Assembly: GCA_024516035.1 (NCBI GenBank)
Contig: CM044957.1
Span: 2,066,613 to 2,130,612, forward strand
DNA: 64,000 bases
Origin: Bactericera cockerelli
Lineage: Eukaryota; Arthropoda; Insecta; Hemiptera; Triozidae
Reading direction: 5' to 3'
Numbering within the stretch: position 1 is the first letter of the stretch; each line of letters opens with the position of its first letter. The notes under the pieces are model-generated. The model made no database searches. It was not told the origin of the DNA and saw nothing but the letters and a program-made list of their open reading frames with translations. Below are positions 41,701 through 53,296 of the stretch, in pieces. The position numbers and the translations under genes were made by a program.

Positions 41701-43005
41701 TCTAGATGTGCAATAAGACGGAATTTTTTGAAATTCCCATTACAACACCTGCCATTGGCGAAACAGGACTTTTTGCTTTCATGGCCATGCCTCGTCCCGC
41801 AAATAATTTTTTAGTATAAACTAAAAGGAACTACGAATACTACACACATACAACATAAACAATACACTCATTGAAGAAATCAATACATACAAAGATTTAA
41901 AAATATATTTTAAAACAAAACCTATCTTGGAAAACTGAAGTTGAAAAAACAACAAAAAAGTCCTGAAAAAACTTGGTATGATAATCCGTCACTGCCAAGA
42001 CATTCATGACGGGTTCTACCAAAAACACTTTTCGCGAAACCTTCTTTGTTTACAAAACTCAGATTCACTCGTGGTCGGTTTTACGAATATTGAAAATAAC
42101 GAAACCTGGGATTGGGAACGTTAGTTCCAAAAGGATTCGTCGAATCTGCGTGCTCTACCTTAAGATTTCTTATACAGAAGATCTTGATTTTTTTAGCCTA
42201 CAGCCCACTATCATATTATTATCAATATCTCCCACCACAGGCACAAAGGGAATCATTATTAATACCCATTCTACAGGTAGGTACGCCAACTTCCATGTCC
42301 ACATCTTAATCTTGTTATTTTAACTATTAGGCCACGCCACATTTTCTCATCGAACCAAGTGGTTTTTAGGAAATAGTTGTTTACCCGTACAAAATGATTT
42401 CCCTATTATTAGCCCTCTTTCTAAAACACTTCATAAACTGTTCTTCCAATTTCGTTCTTATACTAGATATTAATAAATATTTCCTCACTATTTTACATTG
42501 CACCTAAGTGGAGTTGACCGTTGGTTAAGTATTGGCGGGTCATGCTGTCTGCTATTTCATTGCCCTTTTTTTCCTTGGTGACCTGGAATCTAAACTAATT
42601 TTATTCTGTTTTCTCTTGTTTTGAGTTGTAAAGACATTATTTTGATTACTATTATAATAATGTATTTACAACTAAAAACAAGAAAAAAACAGAATAAAAG
42701 TAGTTTGGATTCCAGGTTACCAAGGAATAAAGGGAAATGAAATAGCAGAACTGCATTTTTCAAAATGGAAAGAGAAGCTTTTTGCAAAATTTCAAGTCAT
42801 TTTGTTCTATCCGTTTTGGAGTTATTTTTACTCTAGTGAATGAGTTGGTGAAAAATAAAATTAAAATAATTCTCTCGTGATAAAAAATGTAAATGGTTTC
42901 TATAATATCATTACTAATATTTGAGAATAATTTACTTACACTCACTTGACCACTACATAGAAATGAAAATACGAACACCGCTGGCAGAATATCTTTCCAA
43001 TACAT
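38739..43005 (-). CDS. Small secreted protein, tandem paralogue B
   Basis: Exon 1 at 43005-42946 encodes MYWKDILPAVFVFSFLCSGQ, a signal peptide ending at a gtgagt donor. Exon 2 at 39224-38739 starts AQNDNSTDYYDED after a ttttcag acceptor; both borders are phase 0. The mature part has 161 residues: an acidic Tyr-rich start, a Thr-rich linker (STTTTSTARIPITFTV), then a folded-looking domain with ECVRTVAKIEFLEDFYDELD, SSCRWPVNFVECL and a hydrophobic C-terminus TLTVLQTMFIGVVHCFYK. Four cysteines remain in the mature form. I do not recognise the family. By eye it is about 85% identical to paralogue A at 43768-45778. The intron holds a mariner relic and MITE-2. Confidence 0.75.
39325..39465. repeat. 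MITE-2 copy in paralogue B intron
   Basis: 'ccttccaaaaacactctcca', 'aaaccgtcacactttttggt', 'attgcgttcaaagtaacca', 'gtgtgacgg' and 'ggagagggattatggaacgg'. A matching copy sits at the equivalent place in paralogue A, so it predates the gene duplication. Confidence 0.7.
40600..41486 (-). mobile_element. Mariner-like element, internally deleted
   Basis: Ends CAGGGTGGTGCAGC and GCGGCACCACCCTG are imperfect inverted repeats flanked by TA. On the minus strand an N-terminal part (about 41390-41265) reads WSVEHRVFAVEQFL and RAFRRHFNVPHRG. The C-terminal part (41122-40724) is open for 132 codons with WFQQDGATAHTAR, PPRSPDLTVCDFFFWG and KGKVY, the second and third catalytic aspartate regions. The middle is deleted and frameshifted, so it cannot be autonomous. 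Mariner-type elements move by cut and paste into TA. Confidence 0.85.
42545..42775. repeat. Inverted duplication of a LINE RNase H fragment
   Basis: 42552-42635 and 42660-42745 are inverted copies around a short AT-rich centre. The right arm reads on plus VWIPGYQGIKGNEIAEL, the end of a LINE RNase H domain. The left arm reads similarly on minus (GNEIADSMTR). Confidence 0.65.
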
Positions 43006-43767
43006 GGTTTTCCTTGTTCAAGTCGAATTTGACAGAATTGAATTTAATAATTAAAGAAACTTTACTATACTGTTCGGGCTGAGAATGATTTTATCTAGCA
43101 AGAACAAACTTCAATGAATTTTTTAATAATTAGTAAATAAATACCTACGAGATGCACAGAAGTTTGGAAATCAGTTAGTACAGAACTGACAATAATTAAT
43201 ATGGAGGATCCTCATTTAAATTTGAGGCAAAATGAAACAGCGCTCAAGGTAATAATGGATGTTATCTGAAAGCACTTGAGATAAATCATTGAACTCAACA
43301 TTTTCAGTTCCGTGGGTGAAAAATTGAACATTGCTATATTTGTGAAGGGATTGCAATATCTTCTTAATTATAATAATATCATCTCTTATTTATGCTGCCC
43401 GATTAATAAGACTTATTATTCCAGCAGAATAACTTGTCATATATCTCGGCTGAGTTTTGAAACAACAATGAAAAGTCCAAAATGTCTTTAAAATAAGAAC
43501 AGTCCAGATATCAATAATTTCGATAAGGTTGAGGGGGATGAAGAAGAAAGGCATGTTGATAGTTGTGAAAATAAAAAGAAATAAATTATATGTATAAAAA
43601 TTAATTAATTGAAAATGGATTTTATATAATAAGTTTAAAAACCTGTATATTTCGGTGTAATAGGATGATATTTGCAGAGAAGGGATACAATAGGATTTTA
43701 TATTTTTCGTACACAAAACATGCGTAAAATCCCTTCTAATATTTAAAAACAAACAAGAAATACGTCT

Positions 43768-45778
43768 TCAAAAATAATTTTTATAGAAGCAGTGCACAAC
43801 GCCTATGAACATGGTCTGCAAGACCGTCAAAGTCCTGTAGAACACGTCCCAAATTCGCTGCAGGAAATACAAAATGCCCGACCGATTGACTCGATTCGTC
43901 AGGCATTCTACATAGTTGACCGGCCATCGACAGCTGGAGAACCCATTGGGACTATAGACCAGATAGGCCAAGTTGCTCGCCAGTCGGCCCAGGTTCAGAT
44001 CCAGCACATCGTAGAAGTCTTCGAGGAATTCGATTTTGGCGACTGTGCGCACACATTCGCGCAGAGTGAAATGGAACTCCGGTGGATCAGGGGTTGTGGT
44101 TCTAACGGTGAATGTGATTGGGATTCTAGCGGTGGATGTGGTGGTTGTGCTGTACCCGAGAGAGGGGTTGGTGGCGGTTACAGGAGCTGTGACGTTCGTG
44201 ACCTCCGTTGTAAAATCTTCATCATAGTAATCCGTTGAGTTGTCATACTGGGCCTGAAACCAATGGGAACGTAACGTCCCATAACACCCTCCACTCTCAA
44301 TATTCCCGAATATCCGTTGAAACCGTCTTACTTTTTGGTTATTGCGTTCAAAATAACCAATCGGAGTAAATTGTGTCACGGTTGAAATGATGAGAGTGGA
44401 GAGTGCTTCTGGAACGCGCTACTGGACAACTGTTTTGAGCTTCCTTGCTCTCATCAGCAGGGCTGGTCTTTTTTACAGTCTGTATCAATAGGATGACCAA
44501 AACTCGGAGTTGAGAGTACCCAAATACTTGAACCTGTCTAGATTAAATCCTAATATAGCACTATTAAACACTTCATTTACAACGTTTGCCCCAATCTGAA
44601 CTCTGACACATTTTTTTTTTTTTTTAAACAACATCAACACTAAACTTGTCTGCGTTTTAGGTTTTAGGGCTAGACAAGCAATTATTACCGATGCGACAAA
44701 TGTGAGTATTGAGGAAAGGAAAACACATGGGAAATCTCAGTCGAGCGGAGTAAAGCAATAGGCTTGAAAGCAAGGTGACTTGGGTTCGAATACCAACTGT
44801 GTAGAAATTTCAGAGTAACTAACAGATATAAATTAGAAAAGATTCAATATGCAAAATGAATTTTTCTCTTGAAAAACTGACGAATCTGTGCAGAAATCGA
44901 TTTATATTTTGTACTTTAGACCAGATTTACTTATAAGTCTTGAATTAGAACCCCATCCAGTGCTTTTTAATACTGTTTAGAACTGCAAAAAATAGAGAGG
45001 CTCTTTGCCAAATTTCAAGTAATTTTTTTCTAGTCGTTTAGCAGATCTATTGTTAATGAATGAATGGATGTGAATGAATTTAATAATACAGTCGAGCCTG
45101 GATATAAGAAAAACTTCTGGCTGGGGTACGTTAAACAGAGAGAAGACCAGTGTCTTACTAGAGGACTATAAACAGAGAACTGACTAGCCAACCCTTACAA
45201 GCTGGGCTACCTTGCATTTAAACAGAGAGAAGACCAGTGTGTCTCGCTAGAAGACTATAAACAGAGAACAGACCAGCCAAACTTTACAAGCTAGGCTAGC
45301 TTGCAGTTAAACAGAGAGAAGACCAGGGTCTCGCTAGAGAACTATAAACAGAGAACTAGCCAACCCTAACAAGCCAGACTAGCTTGCAGTTTCTTAAGGG
45401 TTTAATGGCTTATAAAGAAAAAACCCAAGTCCACACGATGGTTGATCGCACTTAGAAATATGTGGGTTAGGACGAGCCATGTTTGAAATAATGTTGGCTG
45501 GATCCCATCATTCCCCCCTCCAGCCAAGCTGGCTACAGAAATGACAACATAAAAGAAACCACGTTATAAGAGAACGATTTTCCGGTCCAATTTACACATC
45601 TAACGGCGAAAATAAACTCTTTAGTGAAACATTGACAGAAAAAAATTCCGGCCCCTTGAGTTCTCTTGCATCCAGATATCACAGTAATGAGATTTCAAAA
45701 TAATTTACTTACACTCACTCGACCACTACATAGAAATGAAAATACGAACACCGCTGGCAGAATAACTTTAGAATACAT
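43768..45778 (-). CDS. Small secreted protein, tandem paralogue A
   Basis: Exon 1 at 45778-45719 encodes MYSKVILPAVFVFSFLCSGR before a gtgagt donor. Exon 2 at 44253-43768 starts AQYDNSTDYYDED and runs 161 codons to a TGA, exactly the length of paralogue B. Residues 34-82 of the mature part are identical in both (through TTTPDPPEFHF and ECVRTVAKIEFLEDFYD). Differences cluster between the second and third cysteine regions and at the C-terminus. The intron (about 1.5 kb) retains MITE-2 at the same place as B. Upstream of both starts the sequence 'tcagttcagtactaactgat' or close to it is conserved, a possible promoter or 5' exon. Function unknown; signal peptide and Thr-rich linker suggest secretion with O-glycosylation. 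Confidence 0.78.
44285..44425. repeat. MITE-2 copy in paralogue A intron
   Basis: 'accctccactctcaatattc', 'ttttggttattgcgttcaaa' and 'gagagtggagagtgcttctg'. It is positional twin of 39325-39465. Confidence 0.7.
45085..45690 (+). repeat. Element with internal ~100-bp tandem repeats
   Basis: Between 'gagcctggatataaga' and 'gttctcttgcatccag', which are partly inverted, three units of about 95-100 bp repeat 'taaacagagagaagaccagt' and 'gactataaacagagaac'. The right half matches 18030-18265. A DNA transposon relic is likely. It ends about 30 bp before exon 1 of paralogue A. Confidence 0.55.
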
Positions 45779-45974
45779 GATTTTCCTAGTTCAAGTCGAA
45801 TTTGACAGAATTAAATTTAAATAATTTTATTAAAGAAAATCGATCTGAGAATGATTTAATCTTGTAAGAACAAAGTTCAACAATTTTTTTTTAATAATTG
45901 GTAAATAATTCAGAGGTATATAAGTTTGGAAATCAGTTAGTACTGAACTGACAATAATTAATACGGAGGATCCT

Positions 45975-46240
45975 CATTTAAATTTGAGGCAAAATGAAAC
46001 AGTGCTCAAGGTAATCATGGATATTATCTGAGAGCTCTTGAGATAAATCATTGATCTCAACATTTTCAGTTCCGTGGGTGAAAAATTGAACATTGCTATA
46101 TTTGTTATGAAAGGATTTGTAATATTTTTTTAATTTTAATAATATCACCTTATTTAATACTGCCCGATTAATAAGACCCATTATTCCAACAGTTAGTCCA
46201 AGTTGTTTTACTACAATAGTAGTAAAATCGCAAATGGGAG
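45975..46240. repeat. Upstream duplication, matching 43230-43430
   Basis: 'tcctcatttaaatttgaggc', 'attttcagttccgtgggtga' and 'ctgcccgattaataagac' occur in both places. They show that the paralogue duplication included at least this much 5' sequence. The last phrase is a reversed type E SINE tail. Confidence 0.7.
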
Positions 46241-47400
46241 CTGATTTTCGAAACCGAGACCTCTGGATTACCATTCCTTAACACGCCCTCTGGTGGGACT
46301 TTCAACCAATCACAGCGCATTTACATCGCAATTGTTTGTGGCTTGAGTTAACAAATCATAGATATAAAAAGACAGAATTGTGGACAGTGCAAATAGTTAT
46401 TACAATAATTAAAAAAATGAAACAGTATAAAAAATAAAGAGGAAAAAAATAGATAAATATATACAAACATATGTCCTAACTAAAAGGCGGGATAGCCTAT
46501 GGCAATCTCTTTCACCACCTAACCCTTTATCTCTTCCATCCAATAATTCGGCCCCAATTCTCGAATACACGAGGGATATACTATGCATTGGGTGGGACCC
46601 AAACCCGCGCCTTAACCACTTTTGTCACAATCCATGCAAGGATTGACAATCTTACAACCACGCCATTCTAATCATGAGCACTTTTGTCCGAAATTTCAGC
46701 ATCGGCCGGGATTCAATCCAAGAACTTCCGGATAAGGAACTCTAGTGTCTCCACCAGAGAGTCAAAACCCTATGCGACTACAATAAGTACTTATCATAAA
46801 CTGCTACAATGAGTAAAATAAGTACTCCTAATAGATTCGCAATATCAATAATATACTCGCACAATTTGTAGAGAATGAAACTCTAATAATGAGAAATATG
46901 ACTAACAGAAAGATCTACAAAACCACCAATCAGTTAATAGTCTGTCTGGCTTCACACTGCAGGATTTTTTTTGTATCAGAGATTTTAAATCCATTCACAG
47001 GAAATTCACAAACCTGCTACCCACATTAACCTCACCCAGCCTGGGTTGGGCCGGAATGCCAGCATCACGAAGTATTCACCTTGCTGGACTATAAGTTTAA
47101 TTTTTGAAAGGTAGTTACATTTTCTACTGATTTGAGACCGAATTTAAAAAAAACTCATGATTACCACAGAGACAAGCCAGATCGCTTGTCGCAAGTCGGA
47201 GTCTCAACCAATCACAGTGCATTATAGTTCAACTTAAGCTTGAGGGACTATTTGACCTTAATATTTGTTATACCTAACTCTATTCAGACATTTGGGAAAA
47301 CGCTTTTAATAAAATGAAACTTAACAAATAATAGGTAGGTATATCCATCAGATCTGTCAATTTTTTCTATGTACACTATCGGTTTAATATGTATCCAGCT
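46241..47400. other. Non-coding stretch with SINE fragments
   Basis: Contains a reversed tRNA-like region at 46560-46640 ('gcattgggtgggacccaaac') and a type D body at 46965-47100 ('cccagcctgggttgggccgg', 'gccagcatcacgaagtattc'). No exon was recognised. Confidence 0.45.
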
Positions 47401-47404
47401 ATAA

Positions 47405-47652
47405 TAGCGCCTCATCAGCTCAGTAGTTAAGCACTCGCTTGCCATTCGGAAGGTCCCGGGATCGATCCCCCGAGCCGTCAAAAAATGTCAACTAAATTTG
47501 GTTAAACTTGTATGTAAGAGCTACCTTCTGCTGCGCTCGTGTTGACCCAGCACCTAAATGGGATGAATTGTGTCAAAAACGTCTACAGTAACGCCTGTTT
47601 CATGGCTACAAAGTAGAGAAAGGCTGTGTGAAACACTCATCTTTAAAAATAG
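47405..47652 (+). repeat. SINE type C, nearly complete
   Basis: 'cagctcagtagttaagcact', 'cgcttgccattcggaaggtc', 'gctcgtgttgacccagcacc' and 'gagaaaggctgtgtgaaac'. Confidence 0.8.
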
Positions 47653-48228
47653 TAATAATAAGTGTGCCCTATAAAAGAACAAACAAACAATACGCTTTCG
47701 ATAAATCCGTGTGCATTCGGCTTTCATATCTTTCTGCTAATGGGAAAATATTACAGCAAATATTATGTTTGTAAATAAAATGGGTAGATAATGGTAGATA
47801 TTTCCCGGTAGTCGGTAGCGCATCCTTACTAATTGTATCATTATAATTAAACAGGTACTTTAGGTATACTTTATACATTTTCATAGTCTCATTATTCCTC
47901 CTTTCCAAGAGTATAGCTAATTTTAGCTTCTTATTCATATTATTATTTATGAATAAATATATAAATGTGTTTCTTGGTGTTATTACCTATATCACAATTT
48001 GAATCGGTAAAATGTAGGACTTTTCCGTATCTTTAATATCCCAATATCTTATTTTTGCCTATAATTCCGCCACTCACATTAAAGCAACTACCCATTTTAC
48101 TGATTTTACGTCACGAGGTATGAGTATATCCTGAACATGCAAGTACAAAGAAGAAAAAATCCCCTACCCTCAGAAGATTATTATTATTATTACATCGCAA
48201 TTAGGTATTATTTGTTATTATTAGAGCG

Positions 48229-48445
48229 CGCAAATAGCTCAGTGGTTAAGCACTCGCTTGCCATGCGGAAGGTTACGGGTTCTATCACCCGAGTCGATAA
48301 TAATATAGTGTTCTAAATGTGGTTACAGTTGTTTGTAAGGGATACCTTCGGTACCTAAATAGGAAGTATTGTGTCACTTCTCGCCCATAAGACGGGAGGC
48401 ATACTTTTTATTGTATGGGTAGCTATAACATAGACCACATAGTCT
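48229..48445 (+). repeat. SINE type C, 3' diverged
   Basis: 'atagctcagtggttaagcac', 'tcgcttgccatgcggaaggt', 'gtggttacagttgtttgtaa' and 'gtattgtgtcacttctcgcc'. Confidence 0.75.
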
Positions 48446-48635
48446 ATAACATAGTCTTTTGCTCCACCTTGTGTTACGGTTTTTTTAATGTAACCCAAGA
48501 TGTTTTAGAGTATAAAGACCTAACCATACTTAGCAGTTTTACTTCCAGATGCGCATGCGCAGCCCTTTTGGTCCCGGATCTGGATGGGTGTGTGGTGAAA
48601 GAAATAAAACACAGGCAATACTAGAAGTTAGAGTT

Positions 48636-49038
48636 TGAATCTAAATTAAGTGTTAGATTTGTATATTAAAGTTTTACCTAAGCTTTACACAGGCAGTATA
48701 GATATTCCTAACAACTGACTCGTGATAAACGATCAGAAGGTACTCACCTCTGCTTTAGAATTTATATTAAGTCTTAGATTTGTATATTAAAGTCTGTTAT
48801 ACCTAAGCTTTACACAGGGAGTATAGATATTCCTAACAACTGACTCGTGATAAACGATCAGAAGGTACTCACCTCTGCTTTAGAATGTATATTAAGTCCT
48901 AGATTTGTATATTAAAGTTTTACCTAAGCTTTACACTGGCAGTATAGATATTCCTAGCAACTGACTCGTGATAAACGATCAAAAGGTACTCACCTCTGCT
49001 TTAGAATCTATATTAAGTCGTAGATTTGTATATTAAAG

Positions 49039-49075
<37 letters not shown>

Positions 49076-49300
49076 TAACTCTTTATTGGTCAACTACATA
49101 CATTCAACAAAACAGGACATGCTAAAAAAAAAAAAAAAAAAAAAAAAATAGAATATGTAGTGAACCAAGGGGCGAGGTTAAAGCCTGTGGCTTTCTCTTC
49201 CACCGAACTTCCAGCTTTTACCTAAGCTTTACACTGGCAGTATAGACATTCCTAATAACTGACTCGTGATAAACAATTAAAAGGTACTCACCTCTGCATT
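48636..49300. repeat. Tandem array, ~122-bp unit, with a later insertion
   Basis: Three full units run from 48646 to about 49030 ('ctaagctttacac', 'tgactcgtgataaacgatca', 'ggtactcacctctgctttag'), and a fourth partial unit is at 49215-49298. Between 49040 and 49214 sits an inserted (ATT)n, poly(A)-bearing piece. On the minus strand each unit carries 'gcagaggtgagtacc', an excellent 5' splice-site consensus. Confidence 0.85.
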
Positions 49301-49332
49301 TCACTTTGCACAAGACACACACTGACCAACTG

Positions 49333-50286
49333 ACCATTCAAGCCCTTAGTGGAAAAAGCAGGAAAAACGGCAGGAAATTTGGCAAGGTTGATGCCAAATA
49401 TCAGTGGACCTGATAATGACAAAAGAGAGATACTGGCCTCCGTAGTATACTCTGTATTACTTTACGGGGCACCAGTCTGGGGAGGGATCACAAGGTGGCA
49501 GAAGTATGTGACTGAGCTCGAGAAGGTGCAGAGAAAGGTCATGCTGAGGCTGTGTAGATCGTACAGGACTGCCTCAACTCCTGCATTACAAATCATATCA
49601 GGCAGCTTACCAGTCGAGCTAATGGTGCAGGAGAGGGTACAAATGTACGAGCTACAGAAAATCACTGACGAAAATGAGAGAAAAGAGAGAGAAGAGGAAG
49701 TGAGAGTGGAGTTGAGAGAAAAGTGGATGAGAAAGTGGGAGAGCGAGCGTAGTAAGGGACAGTGGACCAAGAGACTGATTAAGGATGTGAGAGCTTGGAT
49801 TGAGAGAAAAAATGGAAGTCTAACATATTATTTGAGTCAGTTCCTTACTGGACATGGAAATTTTCAGTCATACCTTAAGAGAATGGGAAAAGTTAGAACT
49901 GAAAAATGTAGATACTGTGTAGCAATTAAGGATGATCCAGCCCATACCTTTTTTAAATGTGAAAGATTTAAGCAAATGAGAGATGAGTGTTCTTCAAAAC
50001 TAGGAAAAGTAGTGAGTCAAGAGTGTGTGATTGAGGAAATGCTAGAGAGTCGAGAGAAGTGGGAATATGTTGAAAAGATGGTGAGAGATATCATACGTAT
50101 AAAAGAGAGAGATGGGAGGGCCCTACAACGGGAGCAGTAGGCCCTATTAGCACTGCACTTGAAGTAATGAAAATATTTCGGTTCCAGGTGCAGTATGCTA
50201 TCAGGAAAGGTGGGTTTTTAGTGGGTGGAAATCCCACACCCCAGGCTAAGACCTGGGTGTCTTTAAAAGATTTTTCCCCGCCCTTC

Positions 50287-50319
<33 letters not shown>
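49333..50319 (+). mobile_element. 5'-truncated R1-like LINE
   Basis: A frame of 263 codons (49349-50140) reads YSVLLYGAPVWGG, then a long charged segment, then CRYCVAIKDDPAHTFFKCERF, the C-terminal CCHC zinc motif of R1/LOA-type ORF2 proteins. RT and endonuclease are lost. The 3' UTR with 'aaggtgggtttttagtgggt' ends in poly(A) at 50291-50319. The LINE lies directly next to the tandem array. Confidence 0.85.
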
Positions 50320-50321
<2 letters not shown>

Positions 50322-51329
50322 CTGATAATGAGTTATTTAAGTTAAACAGGTATGAACATAAATCATCAGATCCCAGTTTCTTCCTCTGGTATATCTTTAG
50401 CAGGATCTGATTTCTTCGAAAGGAAGAGTGGTGTTGACGAACGCCAGTACCTGGCATTCACCGTGTTACATCATGTTTCATGGCTAAGAAAAAAGGCTGT
50501 GAAACACACATCTTTTTATAAAAAAAAAATGCATTCATACAACAATGTCTATCTTGTAAAGCGAGTATGAACGTATACATAGTATACGTTCATAAAATCG
50601 CTTCGTGTACAAACGCAGATAAGAGCTCCTACCTCGATGGGAATTCTTAAAAAAAAATATATATACTATTTAATGGTCCTCTTACCTCTATTGACCAATA
50701 AAATATTATGGTTCTTTACAGGCGTTCAATACCAATACTAGAGTACTAGTGTACTACGTATTAGTGCTGCAGATTCGATTGCTCAAAATCAAAATATCAA
50801 GAGATGCATCACGACCACTTCTGATGCTGGCTATTCTAGGCAACAGTCAGGCTAGGTGAGGGTATTTTAAAAAGTTTGGTAAAATCCACGTTGAGATATG
50901 ACTGTGCAGTCAAAGAAGAATGTTGCGTCTTTTATGTTGAAAGAGACGTTAATATTTCAATAGCTAAGGTCATAACGAGATGGTTTTATAGCCAAATTTT
51001 GTTGGAAGCTTACCTATAACATTTACCGTGATTAACCTCTGGGTTGGGCCGGGAGTAGCCATCATTAGGAGTGCTCTAATTTGAATGGTCAACCATCTAT
51101 GTATATTGTAGACTAACTTCGCTGAACATTCTTTTTTTATGTGACGGTCTTATGATATTGAATAGATTTCTGTACTGAACCTGCGATAACATTAACCTCA
51201 CACAGCCTGGGCTGGGCTAGGAATAGTTGTCACGCATCACGAGGATTCTAATTTGCGTTGTCACCAACCAAAAGCAAATCCTAACCTCGCTGGACGTCGC
51301 TTAACTTTGGTGAGTGAAGGAGAAGTCTC
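50320..51329. other. Non-coding stretch with SINE fragments
   Basis: A type C 3' end at 50464-50515; type D/5S bodies at about 50795-50960, 51030-51080 and 51170-51310 ('cctcacacagcctgggctgg', 'cctaacctcgctggacgtcg'). 'gagtatgaacgtatacatag' and its complement form a short hairpin at 50562-50595. No exon was seen. Confidence 0.45.
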
Positions 51330-51480
51330 ACTCTCATAATCCCCAAATCTACCTTTCATCCGTCACAAAACGCACTATGATTGGTTATTGCGTTCAAATT
51401 AACTAATCAGAGTGCATTGTGTGACGGTTCAAAGGGTGATTTGGATAATATGAGAGTGAGAGAATTTACTCTCTAGTCTC
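51330..51480. repeat. MITE-2 copy
   Basis: 'gtctcactctcataatcccc', 'attggttattgcgttcaaat' and 'agagtgcattgtgtgacggt', ending 'taatatgagagtgagag' as the inverted end. Confidence 0.75.
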
Positions 51481-51515
51481 CAAGGGGTGTTTTCAACGTG
51501 CCATTGACGCTGGGC

Positions 51516-53024
51516 CTACAGGCTACACAAGTACACACACCTAATATTTATTATTTATAGTTTGGGAGCACCTAACAGTTACAGGTGTTGGATTATTTCT
51601 ACGTTGACTCTGATTGACAATCCACACACCGCTGCATAAGGTACCAGTCATCATAGGTACATAAATATTACACTACTGTCAATCATCAATCCCCATAGAT
51701 ACATACTATACTATCTATTTACATAGCTATAGAATCACCAGTGTAGTGTTAGGGTTTTCGAAGCGCCCCCATCGGGAAAAATAGCAATAAAAAGTCAAAG
51801 AAAATTTGAAATATTGAAGATTTAAAAACGGTCATTTGTGTCCCATTTGAATTCTTAGTTTTTTAATGGGTGCCGGTTTGCCTGCATGGATTTTTTATGT
51901 GATTAAATCTAATGAGTTAGTAGATGGTGGGCTAAGAAGAGAGTGTATTAGGGAGGAATGTATACCACCCTACCCGGTTTTTGATCCTAAACCCCTCTCA
52001 TCGGAGTTTTGTACCTGCCCCATTGCTGAGAAGACCAGGGACATTTTTCACACCATCACAAAAGGTTGTACTAATGTTATTTCCGGCTGGGTTTTGAACT
52101 CGCGTGATTCAGTAGTCATTAACTAGCTACCTGTGGATTGTCAGACCGATGAACGCCAGATCCATTTTCAAAATCAGTTTTGCTGTTGTCAGAATATTGG
52201 TTATTTTTGATTCAGCTTTTTTCCTCTTAAAAAGTGCTCCAGACACCATATTTATCTGTTTTTTTGAACGTCCCTGATTTTGACTGGAGTTTTGTGAACC
52301 AACTCAGTGCGATGGTTAATGTTTATGTTTCAAGCCTGACTGATAACAGTCGCAATTAATCGTTCGTACATGTTTGCCAACTGAAACCGCGATAGTAAGG
52401 ATATTATTGAGTTATTAAATTTGAGTTAGAAAAATCAATTCTTTAGTTTTTTTCCTTGTAAGCCCTTTAACCTTGTCTTTATACAGGTCGTTCGCGACGT
52501 AACTCGGTAGTTTAATGTTGTCAGAACGACGACCATTTATTGAAAAATTAAAAATGAATTTTTGAACGCGTGTTTTGCCAATTTTCTGCATCTAAATCTC
52601 TTTAGCTTCTTTTGTTACACATGCGAAAAGGAATAAACTTATTTCCTTCCTTTAAAGCACTTTTATAGCGGCGATCGCGCCTTGAATACACCAGTTATCA
52701 TTCAGTGACAGCGAGGCAAGGAATTGGATAGTGACCAATCATATTCGATCCCTCGTAATGCTGGTGCTGGCTATTTTGGGCCCCACACAGGCTGGGTGAG
52801 GTTAATTCGAGTATCTGGTTTGCGAGTTTCAAGGGAATGAAGGGTAAACCCAAATTAAAAAAGCTGTTTTTTTTTTCAGAGAAAATTCCTGTTGGTACAT
52901 ACAGTGCAATTTGAGACTCGAGACAGGTCATTCACGACATTTTTGTTCTTGTATTTTTATATTAACTTACGGGAACTACCCATTTATACAAGTATTCCCT
53001 GCTTAAAACTAAAAAAAAGTTAAA
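51516..53024. other. Non-coding stretch, one unexplained frame
   Basis: The plus frame at 51866-52126 (86 codons) has no recognisable domain and ends in a reversed tRNA-like phrase ('gggttttgaactcgcgtgat'), so it is probably repeat-derived. A type D SINE body is at 52735-52860 ('ccacacaggctgggtgaggt'). Confidence 0.4.
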
Positions 53025-53176
53025 AGTTATCATAAATTTGTGTCAAACACTTACGTGGTATCACAACTACTCAAACTCGCTTCATTGCATCTTTGCTGAA
53101 CTTGAGAGTTGAACCACCAATCTCCAGGTTACAAGTCCGCCGTCTTATCTACTGACTCAGACTACTGAGGTCGGTT
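53025..53176 (-). repeat. SINE type A, reversed, upstream of P4H
   Basis: On plus: 'ggtatcacaactactcaaac', 'gagttgaaccaccaatctcc' and 'cttatctactgactcagact'. It ends about 120 bp before the P4H start codon, so it may form part of the promoter region. Confidence 0.75.
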
Positions 53177-53296
53177 GCCTACTTAAAACTACAAAATATC
53201 TGACTTGTAACATCAGCGTTGCGTCCTGCGTCGCGTCGCGTCGGTCCAAGCTAATATTAACGTCAATTCTACTCGGATACTCGACACTAAAGTGCA

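Noticed and set aside
43792..44238. 148-codon plus frame
   Set aside because: It is the antisense shadow of paralogue A exon 2; the equivalent shadow exists at 38763-39128.
47410..47475. Functional tRNA-Gly gene
   Set aside because: Same head recurs with a shared SINE tail at 19585 and 48229; acceptor stems do not pair well.
49462..49770. Minus-strand Ser-rich frame
   Set aside because: Antisense shadow of the R1-like LINE coding region.
51866..52126. 86-codon cysteine-containing frame as a small gene
   Set aside because: No signal peptide or exon borders; its end overlaps a reversed tRNA-like repeat phrase. Left as unexplained.
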